From Sweltsa coloradensis (lineage: Eukaryota > Arthropoda > Insecta > Plecoptera > Chloroperlidae): a DNA stretch of 64,000 nucleotides. The number at the start of each line of letters is the position of its first letter. The first letter of the stretch is position 1. The stretch lies in NCBI GenBank assembly GCA_024449915.1, contig JAMZAV010003179.1, forward strand, positions 62,001 to 126,000. The letters are read 5' to 3'. Shown in pieces: positions 11,065-21,740 of this stretch. Both the position numbers and the translations under genes were made by a program. Under the pieces are notes generated by a model. That model was not told the origin of the DNA, ran no database searches, and was given only the letters and a program-made list of their open reading frames with translations.

Positions 11065-11750
11065 TTGAGTGAGTGAGAGAGTGAGTGAGTGAGTGAGTGA
11101 GTGAGTGAGTGAGTGAGGAGTGAGTGAGTGAGTGAGGAGATGTGAGTGAGTGAGTGAGGAGTGAGTGAGTGGGAGTGAGTGAGTGAGTGAGTGAGTGAGT
11201 GAGTGAGTGAGTGAGTGAGTGAGGAGGAGTGAGTGGAGTGAGTGAGTGAGTGAGTGATGGTGAGGAGAGAGTGAGTGAGTGAAGTGGAGGTGAGGAGTGA
11301 GTGAGTGGTGAGTGAGTGAGTGAGTGAGTGAGTGAGTGAGTTGAGTGAGTGAGTGAGTGAGTGAGTGAGTGAGTGAGTGAGTGAGTGAGTGAGTGAGTGA
11401 GTGAGATGAGTGAGTGAGTGAGTGAGTAAATGAGTGATTAATGGTTGAGTGAGTAGAGTGAGTGAGTGAATGAGTGAAGTGAGTGAGTGAGTGAGTGAGA
11501 GAGAGTGAGTGAGGATTGAGTGTGAGTGAGTGATGAACGAGAGTGAGTGAGACGTGAGGAGGTGATTGATGATATGAGGAGAGTTATGAGTAAGTGAGTA
11601 GTGAGTGAGGAATGCCTGAGTAGTGATTGATGAATGATAGTGGAGATGAGTAAGTGAGGGTGAGGACGTATTATGAAATATGAAGATGTGAGTGGGTGAG
11701 AGTTTTTTGTTTGAGTTTTTTAGTAAGTGATGAGTGGTAGGAGTGAGTGA
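11065..11750. repeat. long imperfect TGAG array
   Basis: About 690 bp of GAGT units with interspersed GGAG and GATG variants, cleanest from 11065 to 11430 and decaying to the right. On the minus strand it translates as HSLT repeats, which is not a real protein. Confidence 0.95.
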
Positions 11751-12044
11751 GTGCAATAGGAGTGATATAATTGAGTGGTGTGAGTGATGATTTGAGTTTT
11801 GATGGTGATGATGATTGTGAACGTGATAAGTGACTAATGAAGTGAGTGAGTATCGTGAATTGAGGATTGACGTTGGGTAATGAAGTATCGATATAGACAG
11901 TGTAAGTAGGAGTATTGAGTAGTGGTGAGATGATTGGCGTATTGATCTGATGTGGTAAGTATTATAGTTATGTTAGAATATGGTGGTTTTTGAGATAGAA
12001 GAATAGTTAAAGGGCCAGATATTACATAGTGGGAGAAACGTCAT
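11751..12044. other. degenerate low-complexity tail of the TGAG array
   Basis: A G- and T-rich stretch with GTGATGATGA-type words that fades out of the array. I see no gene. Confidence 0.6.
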
Positions 12045-12600
12045 AATGCTTCTTATAGAAATTTAAAGCTTATAGTATAAGTTTTTTGGATTTTTTGTGC
12101 GATATTTTTGTGCCCATTTGGGCCAATTCTGACCAATCAGTAACATTCGTAGGCGTGGCGACCGTAAACTTATTAGAAATAATAAATAGAAAAATTGGTT
12201 AAAATGGTAGGTTTCATTTACGACAATGGTTTTGTCTTGATTATTTTTGTCAGGTGGTGAAAATTGTATGCAGTGACCAAGGTGTATCAAATATTGCACT
12301 TTGCAGTTTCCCTTAATTCGGCTGTGAGATTGAGTAACCTTGCAATTTTAACACATATTACGTACTGGCTATGTTTTCCATATCATTGTAAAAATTTTTA
12401 TACATGATCTTAAATTTTTTTTAATACACTAAAAAAATATATAAAAAAAACGACCGCTGTATGAACCCAGGTCTCCCACATTCTGGGTATAAAGGGCGCT
12501 TTAGCCAACTTGACTAAGGAAACGCCAAAGTGGTTGTTAGACGAGTGAGTGAGTCATGTGGTGAATACCTGGGAACATTTGCATTCAAGGCAACACTCCA
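12045..12600 (+). mobile_element. HLE-1A fragment followed by reverse HLE-2 fragment
   Basis: Positions 12045-12140 carry the HLE-1A words GCGATATTTTTGTGCC and GGGCCAATTCTGACCAA. From about 12190 to 12600 the reverse HLE-2 body follows, with the tRNA-like type ii segment in reverse (12465-12520) and the arm AACGCCAAAGTGGTTG. Both are truncated. Confidence 0.6.
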
Positions 12601-12787
12601 CTGAAAATACTGACAAAACTACCCTTAGGTAAACCTATGTGTTTTTACTCTTAAGTATTATAAGTACTAGTGAATTATGAATTATACAAACATCCAAGGG
12701 TTAACGCGCCTCCATTTAATGAAAAAATTTTTGAAAGAAATTGCGCTCGCGGAATTGTTTTTTTTTCTCCATTTTCTTTACATATAT
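12601..12787. other. short unassigned stretch
   Basis: I see no gene and no family match here. Confidence 0.4.
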
Positions 12788-13292
12788 TTGGATGACGTAG
12801 CGAGTGAAGTGAAGACTTCAATTTCACTGACCCCCAAAAAAATTTAGCCCGGTGTTTTTTTTTTGTTTTTTTTTTGTTTTTTTCTGTCTGTTTGTTCGCA
12901 CGATTCCGGGCAAACGGCATAAGCGATCTTAATGAAAATTGGAGGGGACCTACGTTTTCTCTGAACTTAGATTTGCCACGTTTTGGGTACAATCGAAGAA
13001 ATATTTCTCATGAATACAGTACTTTTATAATTTTTCTCGATTTTTAGTGCGATATTTTCGTAACATTTGGGCCGATATTGACCAAACGGGTGGGCTACAA
13101 CGTTCATATTTCACATGGACATTAAGGTAATGGTGATGTATTGCTGTTCTGAAAAAAAAAATTGAAAAAGTTAGCCAGAATCTATAGAAATAAACCTTAT
13201 AGTATAAGTTTTTTGATTTTTTGTGCGATATTTTTGTGCCATTTGGGCCAATTCTGACCAAACGGGTGGGGCTACAACGTTCATATTATACA
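12788..13292 (+). mobile_element. HLE-1A, truncated
   Basis: It begins TTGGATGACGTAGCGAG and continues through the AGTGAAATTGAAG-type segment (here reversed), the FHQDR-type module and the GACCAAACGGGTGGG word, then stops where the next HLE-1A begins. The CTAG terminus is missing. Confidence 0.7.
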
Positions 13293-13878
13293 CTAGGAAA
13301 ACGCTAAGGTCCCGTCGCGTTGATGGATGAGTTTTTTTTAAGTTTGTAGTTTGCGTGGGATCTTTACTTATCAAGTGCTTTTTGAACGCATTGTAGGTGA
13401 TTGTTGTCAAGTTTCTATTGTTATTTGTTAATTGTTAATACATACCTAAAAACCTAATATTAAAACATTTATTTATATGGTTTCTGGATAATTTTTTCTT
13501 TCAAAGAGCAATACATTACCATTTAACCTTAATGTCCATGTGAAATATGAACGTTCTAGCCCCACCCGTTTGGTCAGAATCGACCCAAATGTCACGAAAA
13601 TATCGCACTAAAAATCGAAAAAAAATCGTAAAAGTACGATATTCATGAGAAATATATTTCTTCGATTGTACCCAAAAACGTGGCACGTCTAAGTTTAGAG
13701 ATTTTGAAGGTCCCCTCAAAGAGTCAAAATTATATCAAGATCGCATATGCCGTTTGCCCGGAATCGTGCGAACAAACAGACAGAAAAACAAACAAAAAAC
13801 AAAACAAAACATTGGAGCTAAATTTTTTGAGGGGTAAGTGAAATTGAAGTTTTCGCTTCGCTCGCTACGCTCATCCAA
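13293..13878 (-). mobile_element. HLE-1A Helitron-like element
   Basis: Complete at both ends: CTAGGAAAACGCTAAGGTCC at the left and CTACGCTCATCCAA at the right, 586 bp. Internal segments in order are GTAGGTGATTGTTGTCAAG, GGTCAGAATCGACCC, AAAAACGTGGCACGTCTAAG, GCCGTTTGCCCGGAATCGTG, CAGACAG, then the GCTTCGCTCGCT end. Confidence 0.85.
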
Positions 13879-14102
13879 TAAACATTAAGGGAAGATGCTT
13901 CAAAAACGCATTGAAAAATTCTATTTTTGTTTCCACTGCATATTTTTCTTTGTATATTTTTTTATGTGTATGTTTAGTATTATGATGGTATCCCAGTTAT
14001 ATAATATAACACAAAATAAAGTATTAACTTAATGAATATGCTACAAAATTTTACAAAATGCACTCTGATCATATACATTTTTTTTTATTTAAAATGAGGT
14101 TA

Positions 14103-14105
<3 letters not shown>

Positions 14106-14135
<30 letters not shown>
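14106..14135. repeat. TA microsatellite
   Basis: An uninterrupted TA run directly left of the palindrome at 14157. Confidence 0.95.
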
Positions 14136-14138
<3 letters not shown>

Positions 14139-14156
14139 GATGTTGTAGGTTTTCGC

Positions 14157-14412
14157 GGCCCGTCATAGGATAAAAACAAGGATCTTGGGTAAAACCGCGT
14201 CGAAGATAAGATGAACCAGGGCAGAACCTGGGCGTCCACCGACGTTTCGTCTGTACTACGTCAGACATTTTCAAGGTTGACGTAGAGTCACAGTCAACCT
14301 TGAAAATGTCTGACGTAGTACAGACGAAACGTCGGTGGACGCCCAGGTTCTGCCCTGGTTCATCTTATTTTCGACGCGGTTTTACCCAAGATCCTTGTTT
14401 TTATCCTATATA
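14157..14412. repeat. near-perfect 117-bp-arm palindrome
   Basis: The left arm ends AAGGTTGAC and the right arm starts GTCAACCTT, with a short spacer around 14279-14294. The arms extend outward to GGATAAAAACAAGGATC and its inverse with one obvious mismatch (GAAGATAAG against GAAAATAAG). Each arm contains the words GACGTAGTACAG and GACGAAACGTCGG. The arm identity implies recent formation or gene conversion between arms. Confidence 0.9.
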
Positions 14413-15149
14413 TTTTCAGGTACATGTGTAAAAAAATCTATTAAAGGTACAAGTCTGCAAATTGGCACATGCATAGATGAATAGAATGTAAAAAAACGAT
14501 GGATTTACTTTTTTATTTTTTATTTTCTGTTTTATTGTCAGGATATGTTACGCAACAATGGAATTTCTATTGTTACAATAAAAAAAATATATAAAAAATT
14601 TTAAAACCAAAAACCAAAAAACTAATTCCATCATCCTTTGCTAAATATTATTGGGAATAATCCTACAAATTTTTTTGTTAAATTTTTTAAAACTGTCCAA
14701 CTTATAGGTACCTTAAGAATTGTTCATGCATTTCTCAATTTTAAGTATACGGTAACCAAAAAATTTTTTTTTTTTTTTTTTTACAAATCAACTCTTTGTT
14801 AACATGTATGCCAAGTTTTATAAGTAACAATTAATAATAACAGGCTGGGTTCATGATGCAATCAATGTCTGCACTATTGGAAGCATCTCCCCTTAAGGTT
14901 AAAGTGATGTAGTACCTTTTGAAAGAAAAAGTTGAAAAAGTTAGCCAGAATCCATAGAAATAAAGCTTTTAATATAAGTTTTTACGGTAAATAATACCAA
15001 TTGACAGGTAACAATAGAAACTTGACAACAATCACCTACAATGCGTAGGCAGCAAAACAAAGCACTTGCAAAAGTAAAGATATCCCACGCAAACTAAAAA
15101 CTTTAAAAAGCTCATCCATCAACGCGGCGGGACTTTAGCGTTTTCCTAT

Positions 15150-15261
15150 ATTCAGTAAGTAAGGGCTTGCCGCCTATTACTTGATTAATGTATGATTGAC
15201 TTTGACCTAGGTACAATCATTCTATCTTTTCGTTCATTAGAGGTCCTGTGTTTAAATAAAA
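15150..15261. other. short unassigned spacer
   Basis: Unique-looking sequence between two Helitron-like elements. No gene is seen. Confidence 0.4.
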
Positions 15262-15898
15262 CTAGGGAAAAGCCAAAGTCGTTGTTAAACGAGTGAGTGA
15301 GCCATGTGTATAGCACCCGGTATCATTCCCCATACTGGGCTAGATCCAGCCTGGGGTATATGGGAGGAGATGTTGCCGCGGGTACTCAACACTTGGCTCA
15401 CTCACTCGTTTAAGAACGATTTTGGCGTTTCCCTAGTTATTTAAATTGAACATTCAAAATGCGAATCGTGTTCGAAACGTATTAGCGTGAAACATTAACA
15501 AATTTCCAAGATAAAACAAAATAACTAATTTTTATTTCCCATTTAACACCCCTCAAAAATAATATGTGGGTGTAAAAATATTCAAAAAGTTCTAACTCAC
15601 GGGTGTTCTAACCCTCCGTGCGGTAGGCGAAATGCTTACCTCTAGACCATGCCAGCCACGTAGATCCGGTCCCGCTAGCTACTACTAAATAAATGCTATC
15701 GATATAAATCTTATTTTTATTTATTGTAGGCTTAAATCGAGTTCTCAGTAAACTCGTACCGGATGTCTGTTTTAAAATTTCAGCGCAGTCTGTTCAGCGG
15801 TTCGGCTGATTTTCGACGTACAGACAGACACACAGAATCACAGAATGAGAGCCGTTTGAGTTGAATGAAGACACTCAGTCGCTCCACTCCCTCGTTTA
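15262..15898 (-). mobile_element. HLE-2, full length, first of a tandem pair
   Basis: Starts CTAGGGAAAAGCCAAAG and ends CTCGTTTA. The first 180 bp form a palindrome (15262-15440), followed by the ATTTAAATTGAACATTC segment, a degenerate tRNA-like segment (15590-15658), the ACCGGATGTCTG body, a CAGACAGACA tract and the terminal CTCAGTCGCTCC. Confidence 0.85.
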
Positions 15899-15899
15899 G

Positions 15900-16534
15900 C
15901 TAGGGAAACGCCAAAGTCGTTGTTAAACGAGTGAGTGAGCCATGTGTATAGTACGCGGTATCATTCCCCATACTGAACTAGATCCAGCCTTGGGTATATG
16001 GGAGGAAATACGATGTTCCCGGGTACTCAACACTTGGCTCACTCACGCGTTTAACAACGACTTTGGCGTTTCCCTAGTTATTTAAATTGAACATTCAAAT
16101 GTGAATCGTGTTCGAAACGTATTAGCGTGAAACATAAACAAATTTCCAAGAAAAAAACAAAATCACCTAATTTTTATTTCCCATTTAACACCCCTAAAAA
16201 ATAATATGTGGTGTGAAAATATAAAAAAAGTTCTAACTGACGGGTATCGAACCCGTACCCTCCGTGCGGTAGGCTAAATGCTTACCACTGTGCCATGTCA
16301 GCCAGGTAGATTTCGGCCCGCTATCTGCTACTAAACAAATGCTATCGATATTTTAAAAAAATCACTTTTTTATTTATTGTAGGCTCAGTAAACTGGTACC
16401 GGATGTCTGTTTAAAATTTCAGCGCAATCGGTTCAGTGGTACGGCTGATTTTCGACGTACAGACACACAGAATCACAGAATGAGGGCCGTTTGAGTTGAA
16501 TGGAGACACTCAGTCGCTCCGCTTCCTCGTTTAA
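15900..16534 (-). mobile_element. HLE-2, full length, second of a tandem pair
   Basis: Starts CTAGGGAAACGCCAAAGTCG directly after the GTTTA end of the previous copy and ends CTTCCTCGTTTAA next to gypsy copy 2. It has the same module order as its neighbour. The palindromic arms are 15900-15947 and about 16031-16078, with a TAGATCCAGCC(T)TGGG centre. Confidence 0.88.
16232..16303 (-). other. tRNA-like segment (type i), best preserved
   Basis: On the minus strand it reads GGCTGACATGGCACAGTGG, then GGGTTCGATACCCGTCAG. The A box (TGGCACAGTGG) and B box (GGTTCGATACC) match the pol III consensus, and CTGAC at the start pairs with GTCAG at the end. The anticodon arm is weak, so this is a tRNA-derived promoter module of HLE-2 and probably not a working tRNA. 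Confidence 0.7.
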
Positions 16535-16861
16535 TTACGTCTTCATGTTGATAAAATGTGTCATCATTAGGTTCGTGTTGTAAGTCAGTTATCAAGTGCG
16601 TCAGAGTCTCATCTTTGGCCTGTTCTTCCTTTATCTTATCTCGGTCCCACACTGGTTCGTAGCTGGGAGCAGCTGAATGTATGGTTGAAACTCGAGAAAG
16701 AGCATCAGCACACGCATTTTCTTTACCAGGGGTATACAATATTTCACATTGGTATTCTGACAAGAGCAAGACCCAACAGGATAATCGCGACGATGGGTCT
16801 TTATCGTTAAACAACCACTTGAGGGGTCTATGATCTGTTAATAGAATGAATTTTTGTACAA

Positions 16862-17488
16862 CTAGGGAAACGCTAAAGTCCCGCCGCGTTGATGGATGAG
16901 CGTTTTTGTAGGTTTTTAGTTTGCGTAGGACCACTTTTCCTTTGCAAGTGCTTTTTGAATGCATTGTAGGTGATTGTTGTCAAGTTTCTATTGTTACTTG
17001 TTAATTGTTATTTTAAACCTCAAAAAACTCATTTTAAAACCTTTATTTCTATGGATTCTGGCTATTTTTTTCAACTTTTTCTTTTAAAAGGTACTACATC
17101 ACCATAACCTTAATGTCCATGTGAAATATGAACGTTCTAGCCCTACCCGTTTGGTCAGAATCGGGGAAAATGTCACGAAAATTTCGCACTAAAAATCGAA
17201 AAAAATCGTAAAAGTTCGATATTCATAAGAAATATTTCTTCGATTGTACCCAAAAACGTGGCAGGTCTAAGTTCAGAGATTTTGAAGGTCCTCTCAAAAT
17301 TTTATCAAGATCGCATATGCCGTTTGCCCGAAATCGTGCGAACAAACAGACGGAAAAAAAACAAAAAAACAAAAACAAAAAAACATTGGAGCTAAATTTT
17401 TTGAGGGGTCAGTGAAATTGAAGTTTTCGCGGGGGTCAGTGAAATTGAAGTTTTCGCTTGGCTCGCTACGCTCGCTACGCTCATCCAA
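16862..17488 (-). mobile_element. HLE-1A inserted in gypsy copy 2
   Basis: Runs from CTAGGGAAACGCTAAAGTCC to CTACGCTCATCCAA. The uninterrupted site is seen in gypsy copy 1 near 518-530. It includes a short internal duplication of the CAGTGAAATTGAAG end segment near 17410-17455. Confidence 0.85.
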
Positions 17489-17599
17489 AAATATAACAAC
17501 ATAATTTTTTTTACAGCAAATTATATGGCTAAACATTCTCTTTTAATTGTGGAATAATAACGTTCTGATTGATTAAGTTGTCTGCTGATGTAAAGTTAG

Positions 17600-18369
17600 T
17601 TGGATGAGCGTAGCGAGCGAAGCGAGCGAAGCGAAGATTCCATTCTACTACACTGGAGAAAAAAATCCGGAATGTTTTTTTTTTCTTTCTTTTTCTTTTT
17701 TTTGTATTTTTGTCTGTTTGTCCACACGATTACAGCTAAACCGATACTCCGATTCCGATGAAATTTTATGGAGGCCTTCGAAATCTCTGAACTTAGAACT
17801 GCCACGTTTTTGAGCGCAATCGGAAAATTATTTCTCATGAAAATCGCAATTAATTTTACGATTTTTTTCGATTTTTAAAAAATTTCTTCAACTTATAACA
17901 CCTACATGCTTTATCCGATTTTAATGATTTTTGCACAGAACCTTTATATTATGAATTAAGATATTCTCGTGAAATTTGAGAGCAATTGAAAAAATATTTA
18001 TCATAAAAATCGAAATTTTACGGGTTTTTTCTTTTTTTAAACAATTCTTTGACTTATAACACCAACATGCTTTATCCGATTGTAATGATTTTTTTGCAGA
18101 ACCTTAATTTTATGAATTAATATGTAAGTGTTAAATTTGAGCGCAATCAAGAAATTATTTCTTATAAAAATCGCAATTTTACGATTTTTTTAAACATTAT
18201 TATGATTAAAAAAAAAAGTTAATTTTTAATTTAATTTAATTTAATTTAAAAAATTTCAACTTAATAATGATTTTGCCACAGAACAACAGAAAATTCGCAT
18301 AACACATGGCAGCTCAATGCACCAATTACGCTCATCCAACAACGTGGCGGGACTTAAGCGTTTTCCTAG
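17600..18369 (+). mobile_element. HLE-1B inserted in gypsy copy 2
   Basis: Starts TTGGATGAGCGTAGCGAGCG and ends GGGACTTAAGCG, TTTTCCTAG. Removing it restores AAGTTAG joined to TAGTAGA, which matches gypsy copy 1 near 637-650 (AAGTTTAGTAGTAGA) without a duplicated target. Confidence 0.88.
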
Positions 18370-20155
18370 TAGTAGAAGTGTATAGCTAGTGTATAGTTTA
18401 CTGGGAATAAATAATTTCCTGACCATGTGCCATGTAATAATCACACATAAATACCTATGTACAATAAAGAACTAAACTGAACTGCAATTGAATGTCCATT
18501 TTCCTACGGCATTACCTGAGGCATCAGTGTTGATACAGAAAGATTCCTTAAAATCTGGGTAAGCCGGTAAGGTAATAAAACTGGAGGAGTACATAGAGCT
18601 AATCTTAAGGTATTAAATGCTTCTATTTGTTGTTTTCCCAGGTTGGTCAAAGGGCGTCCGATATCAGAAAAGGTTCTTATAAAACGACGATAATAACTTG
18701 TGAGACTAATGATGGATCGAAAGTCTTTCATATTTTTAGGGGTGAGAAAAATACTTTTGGTTCAATTTTCTCTTCATCTGAGCGTATGCCATCAGACGAG
18801 ATTACAATTGCCCTTAGTATTAAATTTCTTCAATCATGAAGCTACATTTTTCGGAGGAGAACTATTGAATTGAGTACTATAATGTCATCTAGGTACACAA
18901 AACAATTTTTTCAAATTAGTCCAGCAAGTGCGTTATCCATTAATCTGGAGAAGGTAGACGGTGAATTAGCCTTGCCAAACGGCATTCTGATACACTGATA
19001 GTGTCTATATGGTGTGCTAAATCCAGACCTTTCACGATGCTCGGGAACAATTTCTACCTACCTAAAACCGGATGCACAATCTAACATTGATATGGTTCCA
19101 CCTAACATATCTAATGCTAATGTTTCCTGAATATTTGGTAGAGAAAAAACATCTTAGTAATTGATTATTCAACCCTCTGTAATCTATTACAGGTCTAACT
19201 TTTGGCGTTCTGTCTAAAGATTTCTTTTTTCCATTAACATTGGAGCTGACCATGGGGAAGAATATGGTTTGATTATTCCTTGTTGCAACATTTCGTCAAT
19301 TTCTGTCTGTAAAGGTTATTTTTGCTGATAAGGTTATCTATACAGGTGTTAAGTAACAGTTAATTATGTGTCTGTTATTATTTGATGCTGTACTTTAGTC
19401 GCACAACCTATAGTATTTCCTTTTGTCAAGATTACGTCACTATTTTTATTCAGTACTTGTTTTAAAGTTATTTTATCATCGTTAGTCATGTCTCCTAATT
19501 CAAAATATTCCATAATGTTACTGTCTGTGGCTTCTATGCTTTCTTCACAACTCAAATAGCTGGCTAAGCCTTCTCTATTGCTATCTGCGACCTCCTGACC
19601 TTCAGTATAGTGTTCACTAAAGTTGAGCAACACATTAACTCTTATCACACTTGTGATAACTAGCATTTACATAATTTAATTTTGGATAATTTACCATTTC
19701 AATTTCTGCAAGAGGGGTTACATTACCTACCATAGTACCTGTATAGTCTCCGACCTGTCTATGTGTAGTGTTAATTATCCTCAGGGGAACAGTGCTATGT
19801 TTGGCTGGTTTATAAGCCACACTCGCTACTAAGATGCCATCCTCTGGGGGAACACCTTAGGTACTAGAAACATGTCCCTCTTACTATCTATACGATATTC
19901 TTGAATACCTTAGCAGAATATTTCACTCTTTGGTGTAATAACTGCTCGTCCTAACAAACACACTTTGTTAGCTACATTTTTCACGTTCACGTCACTGCTA
20001 TCTATCCCAGTATCACTAGTCGTGACCTCTATATCTCCGGGGTCACTCTCGACCTTGTTTTTGTACACTTTCAACATTTTTCTTATCCTCGCTTCTAACA
20101 TCGTAGTCTCTGACTGTACTATTATTTTAAATCTCGTTTTTCTTACCAATTAATT

Positions 20156-21137
20156 CTATGTATTCACACATATTATTACTTTATTTTGTTAAACTTAAAT
20201 TTTGCTGATAAAAAATACCCTTTCTCAACTATGTTACCACTATGAATATTAGCAACTGAGAAAAATTTCAGAATTATATCTTTCCCTGCCAACTTACAAA
20301 AAGTTAATTACTGCAAAAAATCATGTTTTGCAGTGCTCTCCTACATTGGATATGATATGAGGAGCATAAAAGATGGATGTAGAACATCTCAAGAAGAAAT
20401 GAGGTCCATGAATGGATCGTTCTGAAACATATTTTGGAAACTTAATAGCTTTAATACTTTGGCGTTGGCGATGTGATATGTTTTGGTGTCGCCCGCGTCC
20501 AAGTGCATAGCGATATAAATAGTTAACGCATCAGTAGCAGTCAAGTCTCAACTTCATGACTCACAGCACATGTGGGTAACGCGGTATAATTGGCCGCTCT
20601 TGAAGGTTTGCTATTTATTTGCTCCTTTATTCACTATTTATTTGCCCCTTGTACCCGGATACTCACATGACTCGCACACTCGTCCAACAACGACATTGGC
20701 GATTCCTTCATCCTAGTTGGACGAGTGAGCTAATGAGTCATACAACGCAAGTCGAATGGCTCTTCGTTGTGACACTATACGTTTGTAAAATGTTTGTTTC
20801 GATGCCAAACGGTCGAACGGCTTAACAGATGGAGCTGAAATTTTGGACAGACATCCGTGACTATTTAATTGTGAATTGCTAACAAAATGAAAAAATCTGT
20901 TGCGATTTAATCCTACAAGAAATAATAAATTGAAAACATTAGGTGAAATGTGTAGGATTTAACGACAATGCTTTTGTTCAAGAAAAAAACATGTTCATCT
21001 AATCAGTTTTAGAATGTCAGGCGGTGACCAAGGTGTAATGAATCTTGCACGCTTAAGGTTACCCAAAATTCCGCTTGAAGATTTAGTAAACCTTGCTGTC
21101 TTACACGTATTTTGTACTGGCTGTGATTTCCATAGTA
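20156..21137. repeat. right part of duplicated block plus reverse HLE-2 body
   Basis: 20156-20957 matches 2456-3256. From about 20690 it carries GACTCATTAGCTC-like arms (inverted here) and from 20958 the reverse HLE-2 body (GCGGTGACCAAGGTGTAA, GTACTGGCTGTGATTTCCAT). No host gene is seen. Confidence 0.6.
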
Positions 21138-21599
21138 CTAGGAAAACGCTTAAGTCCCGCCGCGTTGATGGATGAGCGTAATTTTTTTTAAAAGAAAAAA
21201 TCGTAAAATTGCGATTTTCATAAGAAATAATTTTTCGATTGCGCTCAAATTTTTAATTCATAAAATTAAGGTTCTGTGAAAAAATCATTACAATCGGATA
21301 TAGCATGTAGATGTTATAAGTCGAAGAATTTTTTAAAAAATCGAAAAAAATCGTAAAATTGCGATTTTCATGAGAAATAATTTTTCGATCGATTTTTCCC
21401 CCCGTGCAGTTCTTCGTTCAGAGATTTCATAGACCTCCATAAAATTTCATCGCAATTGGAGTATTGGTTTAGCCGGAATCGTGTTCACAGACACACAAAA
21501 ATACAAAAAGAAAAAAAGAAAGAAGAAAAAAAACATTCCGGATTTTTTTCTCCAGTGTAGTGAAATGGAATCTTCGCTTCGCTCTCTACGCTCATCCAA
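21138..21599 (-). mobile_element. HLE-1B, short variant
   Basis: Runs from CTAGGAAAACGCTTAAGTCC to CTACGCTCATCCAA, 462 bp. It has fewer of the internal 150-bp degenerate repeats than the 724-770-bp copies, so copy length varies by whole repeat units. Confidence 0.82.
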
Positions 21600-21638
21600 C
21601 TATAAATGCATTTCAAAACCAGTTCTGTAATTGTTTAA

Positions 21639-21707
21639 TTGAGCGAGCGTAGCGAGCGGAAGCGAAGACTTCAATTTCACTGACCCCCCAAAAAATTTAG
21701 CTCGGGT

Positions 21708-21740
<33 letters not shown>

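Larger units (their letters stand above)
13889..14892. mobile_element. TTAA-flanked TIR element with internal palindrome
   Basis: TTAA lies on both sides (13885-13888 and 14893-14896). The termini are GGGAAGATGCTTC and, inverted, GGGGAGATGCTTCC. TTAA duplication with G-rich ends suits the Kolobok or piggyBac type. The 1004-bp interior contains a TA microsatellite, a large palindrome and T-runs, but no transposase. Confidence 0.75.
13879..15149 (+). mobile_element. HLE-1A, 3' half, split by a TTAA element
   Basis: The left remnant 13879-13888 and right part 14897-15149 join at a TTAA as in intact copies (ACATTAAGGTT, then GTACCTTTTGAAAG). The right end reads CTCATCCATCAACGCGGCGG, GACTTTAGCG and TTTTCCTA. 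Confidence 0.7.
16535..20155 (-). pseudogene. Ty3/gypsy pol remnant, copy 2 (PR linker, RT, RNase H)
   Basis: The better of two copies, minus strand. From high to low coordinates: the linker after the protease (19640-20150, with VPPEDGILVAS and YTGTMVGNV), the pre-RT segment (19364-19666), RT with KVRPVIDYRGLNNQ (19062-19253), RMPFG and the catalytic YLDDIIV near 18900-19000, the thumb with SLTSYYRRFIRTFSDIGRPL (18504-18731), and RNase H with LTDHRPLKWLF and YTPGKENACADALSRVS (16560-16860). HLE-1A (16862-17488) and HLE-1B (17600-18369) split it; copy 1 lacks both. It stops shortly after RNase H, at the HLE-2 end. Integrase, gag and LTRs are absent. Multiple frameshifts make it non-functional. 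Confidence 0.9.

Noticed and set aside
10827..11756. 309-codon minus-strand ORF of HSLT repeats
   Set aside because: The repetitive part is a translation of the TGAG microsatellite. Only the last part, from the LINE-D C-terminus, is biologically meaningful.
14157..14412. Hammerhead ribozyme in the palindrome
   Set aside because: CTGACG, GACGAAAC and GTC words are present, but GTCTG pairs with CAGAC across the expected core, and the CTGANGA box has a T in place of the last A. The fold is not supported by eye.
16535..20155. A complete Ty3/gypsy element with LTRs and integrase
   Set aside because: I looked for an HHCC/DDE integrase, a gag and flanking LTRs and found none. The remnant stops after RNase H at an HLE-2 end.
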